DNA of 64,000 nucleotides from positions 1-64,000 of the forward strand of contig CANJXC010000014.1 in NCBI GenBank assembly GCA_947478845.1, read 5' to 3'. The stretch comes from Spirochaetales bacterium (GTDB lineage Bacteria; Spirochaetota; Spirochaetia; JABEVK01). The position numbers and the translations under genes are program-made. This document shows positions 17,952 to 25,972 of the stretch, piece after piece (within the stretch, counting starts at the first letter, position 1; every line of letters begins with the position of its first letter). The notes under the pieces are model-generated. The model was not told where the DNA came from. It did not search any database and saw only the letters and a program-made list of their open reading frames with translations.

Positions 17952-19456
17952 TGGAGCACTTCGATATCGTCATCATCGGCTCGGGACTCGGGGGCTCGGC
18001 AGCGGCCAAAGTGCTGCAGGAAACGGGGCGGTCCATCCTAGTGATAGAGCGCGGAGATTTTATCAAGCAGGAGAAGGAAAACTGGGACGTCAACGAAGTG
18101 GCTGTGAAACACCGCTACGATTCCACCGAGAAATGGATTGACGGCCAAGGCCAGGAGTTCAGCCCCCGTGCCTACTATAACGTGGGTGGTAGCACGAAGT
18201 TCTACGGGGGAACAACTCTGAGGTTCCGTGAGTCGGACTTTCAGTCGCGTGCTGTGGGGGAAGGTCGCACCTTCGGCTGGCCCTTTGGTTACAGCGAATT
18301 GGCACCCTGGTACGATAAGGCCGAAAAACTGCTGGAAGTGCACGGGCGCGTCGGCGAGGACCCCACCGAACCTCCCCGCACAGAGTTCCCCTACCCGCCT
18401 CTGGAGCACGAACCTATTCTCGCCGAGCTGGCCGGAAAACTCTCGGCCCAAGGCCTGCATCCTATTCACTTGCCTATCGCGGTAGACCAAGGCGGCAAAG
18501 GAAAGTGCATCAAGGGCAGCCCTTGCGATGGGTTTCCCTGCCTTTACCGAGCCAAGGGCGATGCCGAAAACCGGATTCTGCGCCCCATGCTTCTCAAAAA
18601 ACATGCCAATTTGACCCTGTGGACCAATACCTTTGTCGACCGTCTCGACACCGATGAGTCGGGTACCAAAGTGACCAGCGCCCACGTGGTGCGCGAAGGG
18701 CGGGCCGAGCAGGTGACTGCCGGCGTGTTTATTGTAGCCGCCGGGGCCGTCAATTCCGCGGCGCTGCTACTGAGGTCGGCTGACAGTAAACACCCCACGG
18801 GGCTGGCGAACTCCTCGGGGCAGGTAGGTCGCAACTTCATGTCGCACAACAACACCGTGCTTTTGGCCCTTTCACCGCTGCGCAAAAACACCACCAAGTT
18901 TCAAAAGACGCTGACCATTCACGATTTCTACGGGCTGGGCACGTTTCAGTGCCGGGGAAAGGTGCAGCCAGAGATGTTGCAGAGCAAAAACGACCCGGTA
19001 TTGCGGGTTTTCCGCAAGTTCATCGCCGCACGAAGCGTGGACTTCTGGGTGATGTCGGAAGACCTTCCCCACCCCGAGAACCGGGTGACCGTGGATGAGT
19101 CGGGGCGCATCCATTTGGCGCGCAAGCCCACCAATCACAAGGCTCACCTTCAGCTGATCCGCAAGGCCCGTTCGGTGCTCCGCAGGGCCGGACTACCGAT
19201 TTGTTTCGTGGACGAGCGTGGCATCCGAGCCATTCAGCACCAGTGTGGCACCGTGCGTTTCGGCACCGACCCAAAAACCTCGGTGCTCGACCCGTGGTGC
19301 CGTACCCACGACGTTGAAAACCTCTACGTGATGGATGCAAGTTTCTTCCCCTCGTCGGCCGCCGTCAACCCGGCCCTCACGGTGCTCGCCCAGACCCTGC
19401 GGGCCGCCGAGCACCTGAAGGCTCACCTTACAGCCGGTGTTCCGTCCGCGAAATAA
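17951..19456 (+). CDS. GMC family FAD-dependent oxidoreductase
   Basis: 501 residues. The FAD motif FDIVIIGSGLGGSAAAKVL is at the N-terminus, and the C-terminal domain contains AIQHQCGTVRFG (active-site histidine region) and SSAAVNPALTVLAQTLRAAEHL. It is a distant relative of the GMC protein at 12424. It overlaps the ROK kinase stop by one base and runs convergently into the glycyl radical enzyme gene with a 29-base overlap of coding ends. No export signal. Oxidation of a sugar or polyol hydroxyl is the family role; the acceptor and substrate are unknown. Confidence 0.88.
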   Translation: MEHFDIVIIGSGLGGSAAAKVLQETGRSILVIERGDFIKQEKENWDVNEVAVKHRYDSTEKWIDGQGQEFSPRAYYNVGGSTKFYGGTTLRFRESDFQSRAVGEGRTFGWPFGYSELAPWYDKAEKLLEVHGRVGEDPTEPPRTEFPYPPLEHEPILAELAGKLSAQGLHPIHLPIAVDQGGKGKCIKGSPCDGFPCLYRAKGDAENRILRPMLLKKHANLTLWTNTFVDRLDTDESGTKVTSAHVVREGRAEQVTAGVFIVAAGAVNSAALLLRSADSKHPTGLANSSGQVGRNFMSHNNTVLLALSPLRKNTTKFQKTLTIHDFYGLGTFQCRGKVQPEMLQSKNDPVLRVFRKFIAARSVDFWVMSEDLPHPENRVTVDESGRIHLARKPTNHKAHLQLIRKARSVLRRAGLPICFVDERGIRAIQHQCGTVRFGTDPKTSVLDPWCRTHDVENLYVMDASFFPSSAAVNPALTVLAQTLRAAEHLKAHLTAGVPSAK

Positions 19457-21812
19457 TATCGTCCTGGGTGTCACGGGCTAGGTCGCGGAAAAAGGCCGAA
19501 TAGCCGGCCACCCTCACCACCAGGTCGCGGTAGCCCTCAGGGTCTTTCTGGGCGGCTAGGAGGGTTTCGCGGGAAACTATGTTGTACTGCACGTGCCAGC
19601 CCTTCAGGTCGTCAAAAAAGGTGCGGATCAGGGCCTCCAGCTTGAGCATATCTGCCGGATTTTCGACAGACTTGGGCGAAAGTTTCTGGTTGAGTAAAAC
19701 ACCTCCCAAAATGCGGGCGGTGGGGAGCTTGGCCACCGACTGAAACACTGCTGTCGGCCCAAGCAGATCGGTCCCTGAAGAGGGAGAGCACCCTTCGGCC
19801 AGCGGGGTGCCGGCGTGGCGTCCGTCAGGAGTAGCCCCCACTTCCGAACCTGAGGGTACATTGGAAGAAATGCTCGAGGTGCCGGGGTAGTAGCCCCCAC
19901 CCACCGGTCCGCGCCCGAAGCGCGTGTTGGGGAGCCTTTCAATCTCATCGATGAAATAGCCGTACGCTTGGACCAACAATTGGTCTACCTCGTCGTCGTC
20001 GTTGCCAAACTTAGGGGCGCCGTTGAGCAGCCGAAGCCTCAGCAACTCCCCTTGGGAGCCGGCGAAATCGCTAGCCAGAGCGTCCAGCAACACTTGTTTT
20101 CCGATCACTTTGTCTTCAAAAACCAGTTTTTTGAGGGCCGCCAGCGAATTTCCCAGGTTGGCGATGCCCACCTGCAGGCCGGAAACCCAGTCGTACACCG
20201 CGCCGCCTTGCTTGAGGTGTTTACCGGTTGCGATGCAGTCGTCGGTGAGCGCTGAACACAAAACATCGGGTACCAAGTCTTCTAGCGCCGTATCTACCGC
20301 CACGTCTATCGCCACGGTGGCGCGGGCATAGTACTGAACTTGAGTTTTCCACGCCTGCATCAGCGCACCGAAGTCGGCAAACGTGTTCAGGCTCCGCGTG
20401 CCCGCGAGGAAGATTTTGCCGGTGGAGGGGTCGCAGCCGTCGTTCAGGGTCACCAGAAGCACCCTCATGAGGTTGAGAAAACTCATCCCGGTGGTTCGGT
20501 AACCCCACTTTCCGGGCACTGCGACCTCCACGCAGCCGATGGCGGCATAGTCGCGGGCGTCCGTGGGGCTCACTCCCAGCCGCAAAAGGCCGGGTACGAT
20601 GATCTGGTCGTTGTTGAAGGCCGGCATGCCGAAACCCTTGGCGAGCACTTCGAGGCACTTGGCCATAAACTCCCCGCCAAGGCCTGCGTGGTAGCGCACG
20701 GTAAGGTTGGGCTGGGTGAGTTTCATTTCGCCCACCGAGTCGAGAATGAGGAAACTCATCGCGTTTGTGGCATCGTTGCCCCCGCCGTCCACCCCGCCGA
20801 TGGTGACGTTTTGGTACAGCGGTCCCCCACCCGAAGTGCGCGTATGCGATGCCGAACGGACTTTTCTGACACTGGTTAGTTTGATCCAAGTGCAGCACAG
20901 CAGTTCCAGTGCGGTTGTTCGGTCGATGCGTCCTGCCTCTAGGTCGCGGTCATAAAAAGGTCCGAGGTAGTTGTCGAGCCGCCCCAACGACACCGAATGC
21001 CCGTTGGACTCAATCTGCAGCGCCATCTGCACGAAAACACACAGTTGCAAAGCCTCGCGGAAGCCCTGAGGAGGCATTATTGCGATCGCCCGGCAGGTTT
21101 GTTCCACCACCGTTAACTCAAGCGCCCGTTCGGGAAGTGCCGAGGCGGCTTGGCTGGCGGCCAAATCCGCATAGCGGTTGCAATAGGAACAAAGTCCGTC
21201 CAGACCATCCTGCATCGCAAGGTACAACTGTCGCTTTTTAAGGTCGGCAAACGAAGTGGGCTTCAAAGCCGCCAAAGCGGCCTTAACCCGGGCCAAGTAA
21301 CCGCCTATCCCCTCCTCCAAGAGGCGGCGAAGGTTGACCGCCACGTGGCCGTCACCCGAGGTCATGTTGCCTTCCGCTTTGATGATCTTGGTGGCGAGAA
21401 GTTCTTCTAACTCGGGAGAAAGCAGGGCGTGGGCGTGCTCCTGCAAGGTTTTTCCCTTCCAGTAACTCAAAAGGTGTTTCACTTCCTCTTTTACTTCCCG
21501 GCTAGCCTGATACGCCTCGGCCGCCCGGAGGTTGATCTGTTCGAGCTCGTTCTCGAGCCAGCCCACCGCGTACTCGGGGAAAATCGCCGCAGCCTTGGGC
21601 CTCGAGGCAGTGTTGCCCACCACAAGCTCTTCGGCCTCGATGTAGATGGTCATCTCCTGCAAGGTCTGCTTGAGGGCCAGGCTACGGCGACGCAACACCG
21701 GCAGGGGCTCGTTGTCGCGATAAACCCTCGTGTAAATACGGGCCCTCTCGGGGCAAAGGGTAGCCGGGGTAGAGAGCAGGGTGTCCTTCGCGCGCGTCAA
21801 TCGGCCATTCAT
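19428..21812 (-). CDS. Glycyl radical enzyme, dehydratase/lyase type, unassigned substrate
   Basis: 794 residues, normal for PflD/dehydratase-type glycyl radical enzymes. The thiyl-radical cysteine is in AAIGCVEVAVPGK (Cys427) with Glu429 as the C-x-E base of eliminases; the Cys-Cys of pyruvate formate-lyase is absent, so it is not PFL. His156 (GDGHVAVN) and His272 (NGHSVSLGR) match the conserved active-site histidines. The C-terminal glycyl loop RVAGYSAFF puts the radical at Gly770. The segment after the cysteine, KWGYRTTGMSF, differs from the diol dehydratase, choline lyase and isethionate lyase patterns that I know. The ATG follows GGAGGG, one base after the activase stop. It must work without oxygen. 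A polyol or sugar dehydratase is suggested by the neighbours only. Confidence 0.9.
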   Translation of the reverse strand: MNGRLTRAKDTLLSTPATLCPERARIYTRVYRDNEPLPVLRRRSLALKQTLQEMTIYIEAEELVVGNTASRPKAAAIFPEYAVGWLENELEQINLRAAEAYQASREVKEEVKHLLSYWKGKTLQEHAHALLSPELEELLATKIIKAEGNMTSGDGHVAVNLRRLLEEGIGGYLARVKAALAALKPTSFADLKKRQLYLAMQDGLDGLCSYCNRYADLAASQAASALPERALELTVVEQTCRAIAIMPPQGFREALQLCVFVQMALQIESNGHSVSLGRLDNYLGPFYDRDLEAGRIDRTTALELLCCTWIKLTSVRKVRSASHTRTSGGGPLYQNVTIGGVDGGGNDATNAMSFLILDSVGEMKLTQPNLTVRYHAGLGGEFMAKCLEVLAKGFGMPAFNNDQIIVPGLLRLGVSPTDARDYAAIGCVEVAVPGKWGYRTTGMSFLNLMRVLLVTLNDGCDPSTGKIFLAGTRSLNTFADFGALMQAWKTQVQYYARATVAIDVAVDTALEDLVPDVLCSALTDDCIATGKHLKQGGAVYDWVSGLQVGIANLGNSLAALKKLVFEDKVIGKQVLLDALASDFAGSQGELLRLRLLNGAPKFGNDDDEVDQLLVQAYGYFIDEIERLPNTRFGRGPVGGGYYPGTSSISSNVPSGSEVGATPDGRHAGTPLAEGCSPSSGTDLLGPTAVFQSVAKLPTARILGGVLLNQKLSPKSVENPADMLKLEALIRTFFDDLKGWHVQYNIVSRETLLAAQKDPEGYRDLVVRVAGYSAFFRDLARDTQDDIISRTEHRL

Positions 21813-21813
21813 C

Positions 21814-22713
21814 TCACCCTCCCCGATTCACGACAAAGCCACGGGTTTCGGCCTCGAGTTTCCAAGTCTCCACAACCGCTTCGGGAAGTGGTTTCCGGTT
21901 AAACGGGTTCGGGCGGTTCAACTGAACATATTTTCCGGCAGCCAGATCGTGGTAAGGCAACAACTCGAGCCTGATGGGCCCCCCTGAGGCCCGTTCCAGC
22001 GAGCTGAGAAACTCCAAAAGACCTTCGCGCTCGGATGCACAGTCGTTGAAGCCAGGAATCACAGGTATGCGGTAGGTTACCCGGTCTGAGGCTTTCGATA
22101 CCCTGCGGATGTTGGTAAGCACTTGTTCCAAACTTCCGCCGGTTTGCCTGCGAAACTTTTGAGGCACGACATGCTTCACATCGACCAGCCACTCGATAGG
22201 GGAACCAAGCAGAAGCTCGAGGGCCCGAGGTTCCACTGCCAGAGAGGTCTCGATAGCCACCGAAACCCCACGCTGCTGGAACAGGCGGGAACACTGCAGG
22301 ACGTACCCTGCCTGCTCAAGAGGTTCACCCCCCGAAAACGTCACCCCACCCCCGCTTCTCACAAAAAAAGCGGAATCTTTGCACACTTCGTTCACCAGTG
22401 CTCTGGGCGCCGCCAGGCGGCCGGCTACCCGAAGAGCGAGCGAAGGACACACCTTCGACAATCCTTCGGGTACAGGCTTGGAGCGGTCGGGTTGGATTTT
22501 GCCTTCCAACTCCTGCATGGCTCCACCAAAACGAGGGTTCAGGCACGCCCGGCAAGCCAAGCAAAGACCAGCGTCGAAGAGAATCTCGGGCTTGGACTTT
22601 TGGCTCTCGGGGTTGGAACACCACTGGCACCGCATCGAACACCCTTTGAGAAACACGACGGTACGGATACCAGGACCATCGTGGGTACAGAAGCGTTGCA
22701 CGTCAAAAATCAA
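21814..22713 (-). CDS. Glycyl radical enzyme activase (radical SAM)
   Basis: 299 residues. The radical SAM motif CSMRCQWC (CxxxCxxC) near residues 25-32 follows the classical FCTHDGPGIRTVVF start. The ferredoxin-like insert of dehydratase activases normally has eight cysteines for two [4Fe-4S] clusters; here only CLACRAC plus a later CP remain, enough for at most one. GGVTFSGGEP is the glycine-rich SAM site. It generates the glycyl radical on the enzyme encoded next (one-base gap). The start is a TTG preceded by AAGGGGGA. It is divergent from the truncated GH27 gene. Confidence 0.9.
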   Translation of the reverse strand: MIFDVQRFCTHDGPGIRTVVFLKGCSMRCQWCSNPESQKSKPEILFDAGLCLACRACLNPRFGGAMQELEGKIQPDRSKPVPEGLSKVCPSLALRVAGRLAAPRALVNEVCKDSAFFVRSGGGVTFSGGEPLEQAGYVLQCSRLFQQRGVSVAIETSLAVEPRALELLLGSPIEWLVDVKHVVPQKFRRQTGGSLEQVLTNIRRVSKASDRVTYRIPVIPGFNDCASEREGLLEFLSSLERASGGPIRLELLPYHDLAAGKYVQLNRPNPFNRKPLPEAVVETWKLEAETRGFVVNRGG

Positions 22714-22730
22714 AAGGTCCCCCTTTCTTG

Positions 22731-22736
22731 ATTATA
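22731..22736 (-). promoter_or_regulatory. Putative -10 box of the activase/glycyl radical enzyme operon
   Basis: A perfect TATAAT lies on the minus strand 18 bases before the TTG start of the activase. No -35 resembling TTGACA is found 16-18 bases upstream, so either an activator is needed or the hexamer is chance. Confidence 0.3.
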
Positions 22737-22806
22737 GGGATAAACATGGACGAGGGGGAGATTTTTGACCTGATTTTTGGTGAGTCTTCGCGTTTTCCTT
22801 TAGAAT

Positions 22807-23778
22807 TTGAAGTTTGGCATTCATATCATGCGCGGTTTACCCCGGCAGGCGGCGCACCAAGCCACGGCAATTGAAAACTCACCTTGGACGGCACGCGACA
22901 TTGCCCACCCCAACTCAATTTGTCCTTGGAACACCGACATGTACGGCACCGACCCCGAGCATCCTGGCACGCAGGATTACTACGATTCCCTTTTCCGTTT
23001 GTACGCAAAGTGGGGGGTAGATTTTGTCAAAATCGATGACTTGGCTGCCTCGAGACTCTACGGCCCCCATATTGGCGAGTTGAAGGTGATCCGCACTGCG
23101 CTAGGCCGGTGCGGACGCCCCATGGTGCTCAGCCTTTCACCGGGTCCTGCATCGGTAGAGTTGGCTCACAGTTACCGCGAGCTGGCCAACATGTGGCGGA
23201 TCACCGACGACTTCTGGGACCGCTGGGATCTGCTGAAAGACATGTTTGACCGCTGCGAACGGTGGTACTCGTGGGTGGGCCCCGAGTCTTGGCCCGACTG
23301 CGACATGCTGCCTTTAGGCCACATCGGAATCCGCTCCTCGGAAGACGGCGCCTCCAACCGGGAGTCAAGATTCACGCGGGAAGAACAACAGACCATGATG
23401 AGCCTGTGGGCTTTGTTCCGCTCACCCTTGATGCTTGGTTGTGAACTGCGCGACCTAGACCCGTGGACTTTGGCGCTGGTGACTAACAAGGAAGTGTTGG
23501 CGATCAATCAGAAGGGCGCGAACCCTCGCCCGGTGACCATCGGCGGTATTCATCGCGTTTGGTGTTCGGTGAGCCCGGAGGGTTCGCACTCGGTGGGATT
23601 GTTCAATCTTGGCGACGAGGTGCAACAGATCACTGTGACGTGCGAGCAACTGGGGATTTCTGGGTCTTGGCAGGTACAGGACCTCTGGCAGAGCAAAGCC
23701 TTAGGTGCCTTTGACCTCAGTTTTACCGCCCTGGTGCCACCCCACGGCACCTTGCTGGTGGAACTGGCCCCGGCATAG
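22807..23778 (+). pseudogene. 5'-truncated GH27-like alpha-galactosidase
   Basis: The 323-codon frame starts abruptly inside a conserved core (KFGIHIMRGLPRQA) that in full-length GH27-like enzymes lies roughly 100-130 residues in, after the first barrel strands. A stop (TAG) lies two codons upstream in frame, and the divergent activase leaves no room for the missing part. What remains includes the nucleophile region VDFVKIDD (Asp77) and the acid/base region WRITDDFW (Asp134/135), and the beta-sandwich end is complete. The only start is a TTG without a ribosome site. An incomplete TIM barrel should be inactive, so I call it a pseudogene, although the frame is otherwise open and the decay looks recent. 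The next gene begins 12 bases later. Confidence 0.7.
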
Positions 23779-23790
23779 AATGAAGCCACA

Positions 23791-24969
23791 ATGACAGAAC
23801 AACAAGCAGCAGCCGCCTCTACCGGCGAGTTGGCAGGGGTCTCATTTTTGTGCTCTTGCGGCCACCCTCACGCCGTGGGCATTCAAACCATAATCATCGA
23901 GGCCGGGGTGGAAACTCAGCTCGCCGCCTACGCCTACGCCCACTGCGGCGGAAAACCGGTGCTAGTGGTGTCTGACAACAACACCTGGGTGGCTCAAGGC
24001 GAACTCGTGGCGAGGGCTCTCCAAAGTTCTGGAGTTGAGGCAAAGTTTTGGACCTACCAAACCACGGACTTTCTGGTGCCTGACGAAAAGGCAGTGGGCG
24101 AGCTCTTGCTGGCTTGCCCCCGAACGATAGGGCTCATTATCGCCGTCGGTTCGGGCACCCTCAACGACCTTTGCCGCATCGTGAGCGACCGAACTGCCCT
24201 TCCCTATGTGGTGGTGTGCACGGCTCCCTCGGTGGATGGATATACCTCCACGGTGTCGCCTCTCATCCTTGCTGGCCACAAGACCACCCTCGAAGCCGTC
24301 TACCCTACCGCGATTTTTGCCGATCCTGGGGTGCTCGTAGCGGCGCCTTCGGTGTTGCTTCAGGCGGGCTTTGGCGATTTGCTGGGAAAAGTTACGGCGT
24401 TGTCTGATTGGGAGCTCGCGAGGCGGCTTAACGGGGAATACCATTGCCCCACCATCGAGACCATGGTACGTCGGGCGCTGGAGCTCACGATTGCCGGCGC
24501 AGCCGGGGTGGCGGCCCGTAAGCCCGAGGCGGTCGCCTCCTTGTTCGATGCCTTGGTGTTGTCTGGCTTGGCCATGGGGATGATAGGCAATTCGCGCCCG
24601 GCCTCAGGTGCCGAGCATCATCTTTCCCATTATTGGGAAATGGACGCGCTGAAAAACCACCAAGCCCACGCCTTGCACGGAAACGCCGTCGGGTCTGCAA
24701 CGGTCGCGATTGCCCGCACCTATGAGCTGATGCGCGACCTGCTTCCGGTCGGCTTCGTGGTTCCCGATTCGGCGGAAATCCGCACCTGGCTCACGGCCGC
24801 CGGTTCAAAGGTCACCCCCGCGGAGCTGGGTATTTCGCGGGAGCTATTTCACCGCAGTATGCTCGAGGCCATGCATGTGCGCCCGCGCTTCACCATTTTG
24901 CGGTTTGCCGCCGACCAGGGCCGGTTGGCTTCCATTGCTGAGCAAGTGACCCGGGAGTTTTACGCCTAA
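23791..24969 (+). CDS. sn-Glycerol-1-phosphate dehydrogenase (AraM/EgsA family)
   Basis: 392 residues. The family signature is VGSGTLNDLCRIVSDRT, followed by APSVDGYTSTVSPL, with metal-ligand histidines in GAEHHLSHYWEM and HALHGNAVG, as in archaeal G1P dehydrogenase and Bacillus AraM. These enzymes reduce dihydroxyacetone phosphate to sn-glycerol-1-phosphate with NAD(P)H. In bacteria the product can feed ether-lipid-like compounds or be linked to arabinose genes. It follows the truncated GH27 gene on the same strand and converges with the 3-epimerase gene four bases later. A related polyol-phosphate dehydrogenase activity is possible. Confidence 0.85.
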   Translation: MTEQQAAAASTGELAGVSFLCSCGHPHAVGIQTIIIEAGVETQLAAYAYAHCGGKPVLVVSDNNTWVAQGELVARALQSSGVEAKFWTYQTTDFLVPDEKAVGELLLACPRTIGLIIAVGSGTLNDLCRIVSDRTALPYVVVCTAPSVDGYTSTVSPLILAGHKTTLEAVYPTAIFADPGVLVAAPSVLLQAGFGDLLGKVTALSDWELARRLNGEYHCPTIETMVRRALELTIAGAAGVAARKPEAVASLFDALVLSGLAMGMIGNSRPASGAEHHLSHYWEMDALKNHQAHALHGNAVGSATVAIARTYELMRDLLPVGFVVPDSAEIRTWLTAAGSKVTPAELGISRELFHRSMLEAMHVRPRFTILRFAADQGRLASIAEQVTREFYA

Positions 24970-24973
24970 AGGC

Positions 24974-25840
24974 TCACATCAGGTTCTTGCGAACGAACAC
25001 CACTGCATCGCGAGCGAGAGCATCGAGGTCGGGGTGCTCCACGATGGGTCGCCAAACGCCAATATCGCGGCCTATCTGACCCCCGGGAACGATGAAGGGC
25101 TCCATCACCAACGGGCCATGGTAGGAAATATCCTTCAGCGCCTGGTGGATTTCGGCCCACGGCATACGGCCCATACCCGGGGGCTTGCGGTTGGTCTCAC
25201 CCAAGTGTAGCGAAGCCAAGTGAGGACCAGCGGCCCGGATGGCCCCTCCGATGGAGTCCTCTTCGATGTTCATATGGAAGGTGTCGAGCAGGATTTTACA
25301 GCGTGGGCTGTTGACCTCCTTCACGTACGCCAAGGCCTCGGCACAGGTGTTAAGCAGGTACTGCTCAAACCGGTTGATCACCTCGACATTGAGCGTCACG
25401 TCGTGGTCTTCGGCCACTTTCACCAGTTCTTTGACGCTCAAAAGGCTTTTTTCAAGGTAAGGGCGCTTGTCGATGGCACCGGCAGGAAGGGTGGAGGGCC
25501 AGCAACTATGAATAGTACCCCCTATCATTCCCCCGCCCATTTCGCCCATAGCCTTCACCACGGATTTCATAAAGGCCACGGCATTTTTTCGCACTGTTTC
25601 GTTTGTGGAAGACATGTCGTGGTCTGCAGTCAGGCCAATCCCGTACGAGAGCAGAATGTGCTGGTCTTCGGCTTCCTTGCGCAGTCGGTGCCTTGCCTCG
25701 GGCGTCATCCCTGCGAGGACGGCTCCATGAATTTCCAATTGGTCAAAGCCGAGACTCTTGACTTTCTTGACGTAGGGGAAGAAGTCGACTTCCCAGTCGC
25801 GGGTCCAGTACGCATAAAAGATTCCTACGGTATTCGGCAC
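24974..25840 (-). CDS. D-allulose/D-tagatose 3-epimerase
   Basis: 288 residues from a GTG at 25840 preceded by AAGGAGG; the longer frame to 25858 includes the ribosome site itself. The length equals that of known D-psicose and D-tagatose 3-epimerases, and the conserved metal-site segments are all there: VEVINRFEQYLLNT (Glu), LLDTFHMNIEED (Asp and His), HLGETNRKPPG (His) and VMEPF (Glu). The enzyme interconverts ketohexoses at C3, for example fructose and allulose, in the cytoplasm. It is divergent from the C11 peptidase gene. With the ROK kinase and dehydrogenases nearby it would bring rare ketoses into central metabolism. Which ketose it prefers cannot be told. Confidence 0.88.
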   Translation of the reverse strand: MPNTVGIFYAYWTRDWEVDFFPYVKKVKSLGFDQLEIHGAVLAGMTPEARHRLRKEAEDQHILLSYGIGLTADHDMSSTNETVRKNAVAFMKSVVKAMGEMGGGMIGGTIHSCWPSTLPAGAIDKRPYLEKSLLSVKELVKVAEDHDVTLNVEVINRFEQYLLNTCAEALAYVKEVNSPRCKILLDTFHMNIEEDSIGGAIRAAGPHLASLHLGETNRKPPGMGRMPWAEIHQALKDISYHGPLVMEPFIVPGGQIGRDIGVWRPIVEHPDLDALARDAVVFVRKNLM

Positions 25841-25883
25841 AGCAAACCTCCTTAACACACTAAGCTTTATTGTGGTTCAGACC

Positions 25884-25902
25884 TCACCTGAGCACAAGGT
25901 GA
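25884..25902. promoter_or_regulatory. Inverted repeat TCACCT-N7-AGGTGA in divergent promoter region
   Basis: A 6-bp inverted repeat with a 7-base spacer lies between the divergent 3-epimerase and C11 peptidase genes. TATACT at 25929-25934 could be the -10 of the peptidase gene, though its -35 is poor. Operator function is a guess. Confidence 0.3.
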
Positions 25903-25972
25903 ACTCTGGACGATTTTTACGCCTTCATTATACTTGTTAAAATTGGCTGCGATGATACTCTGGAGGACTACC

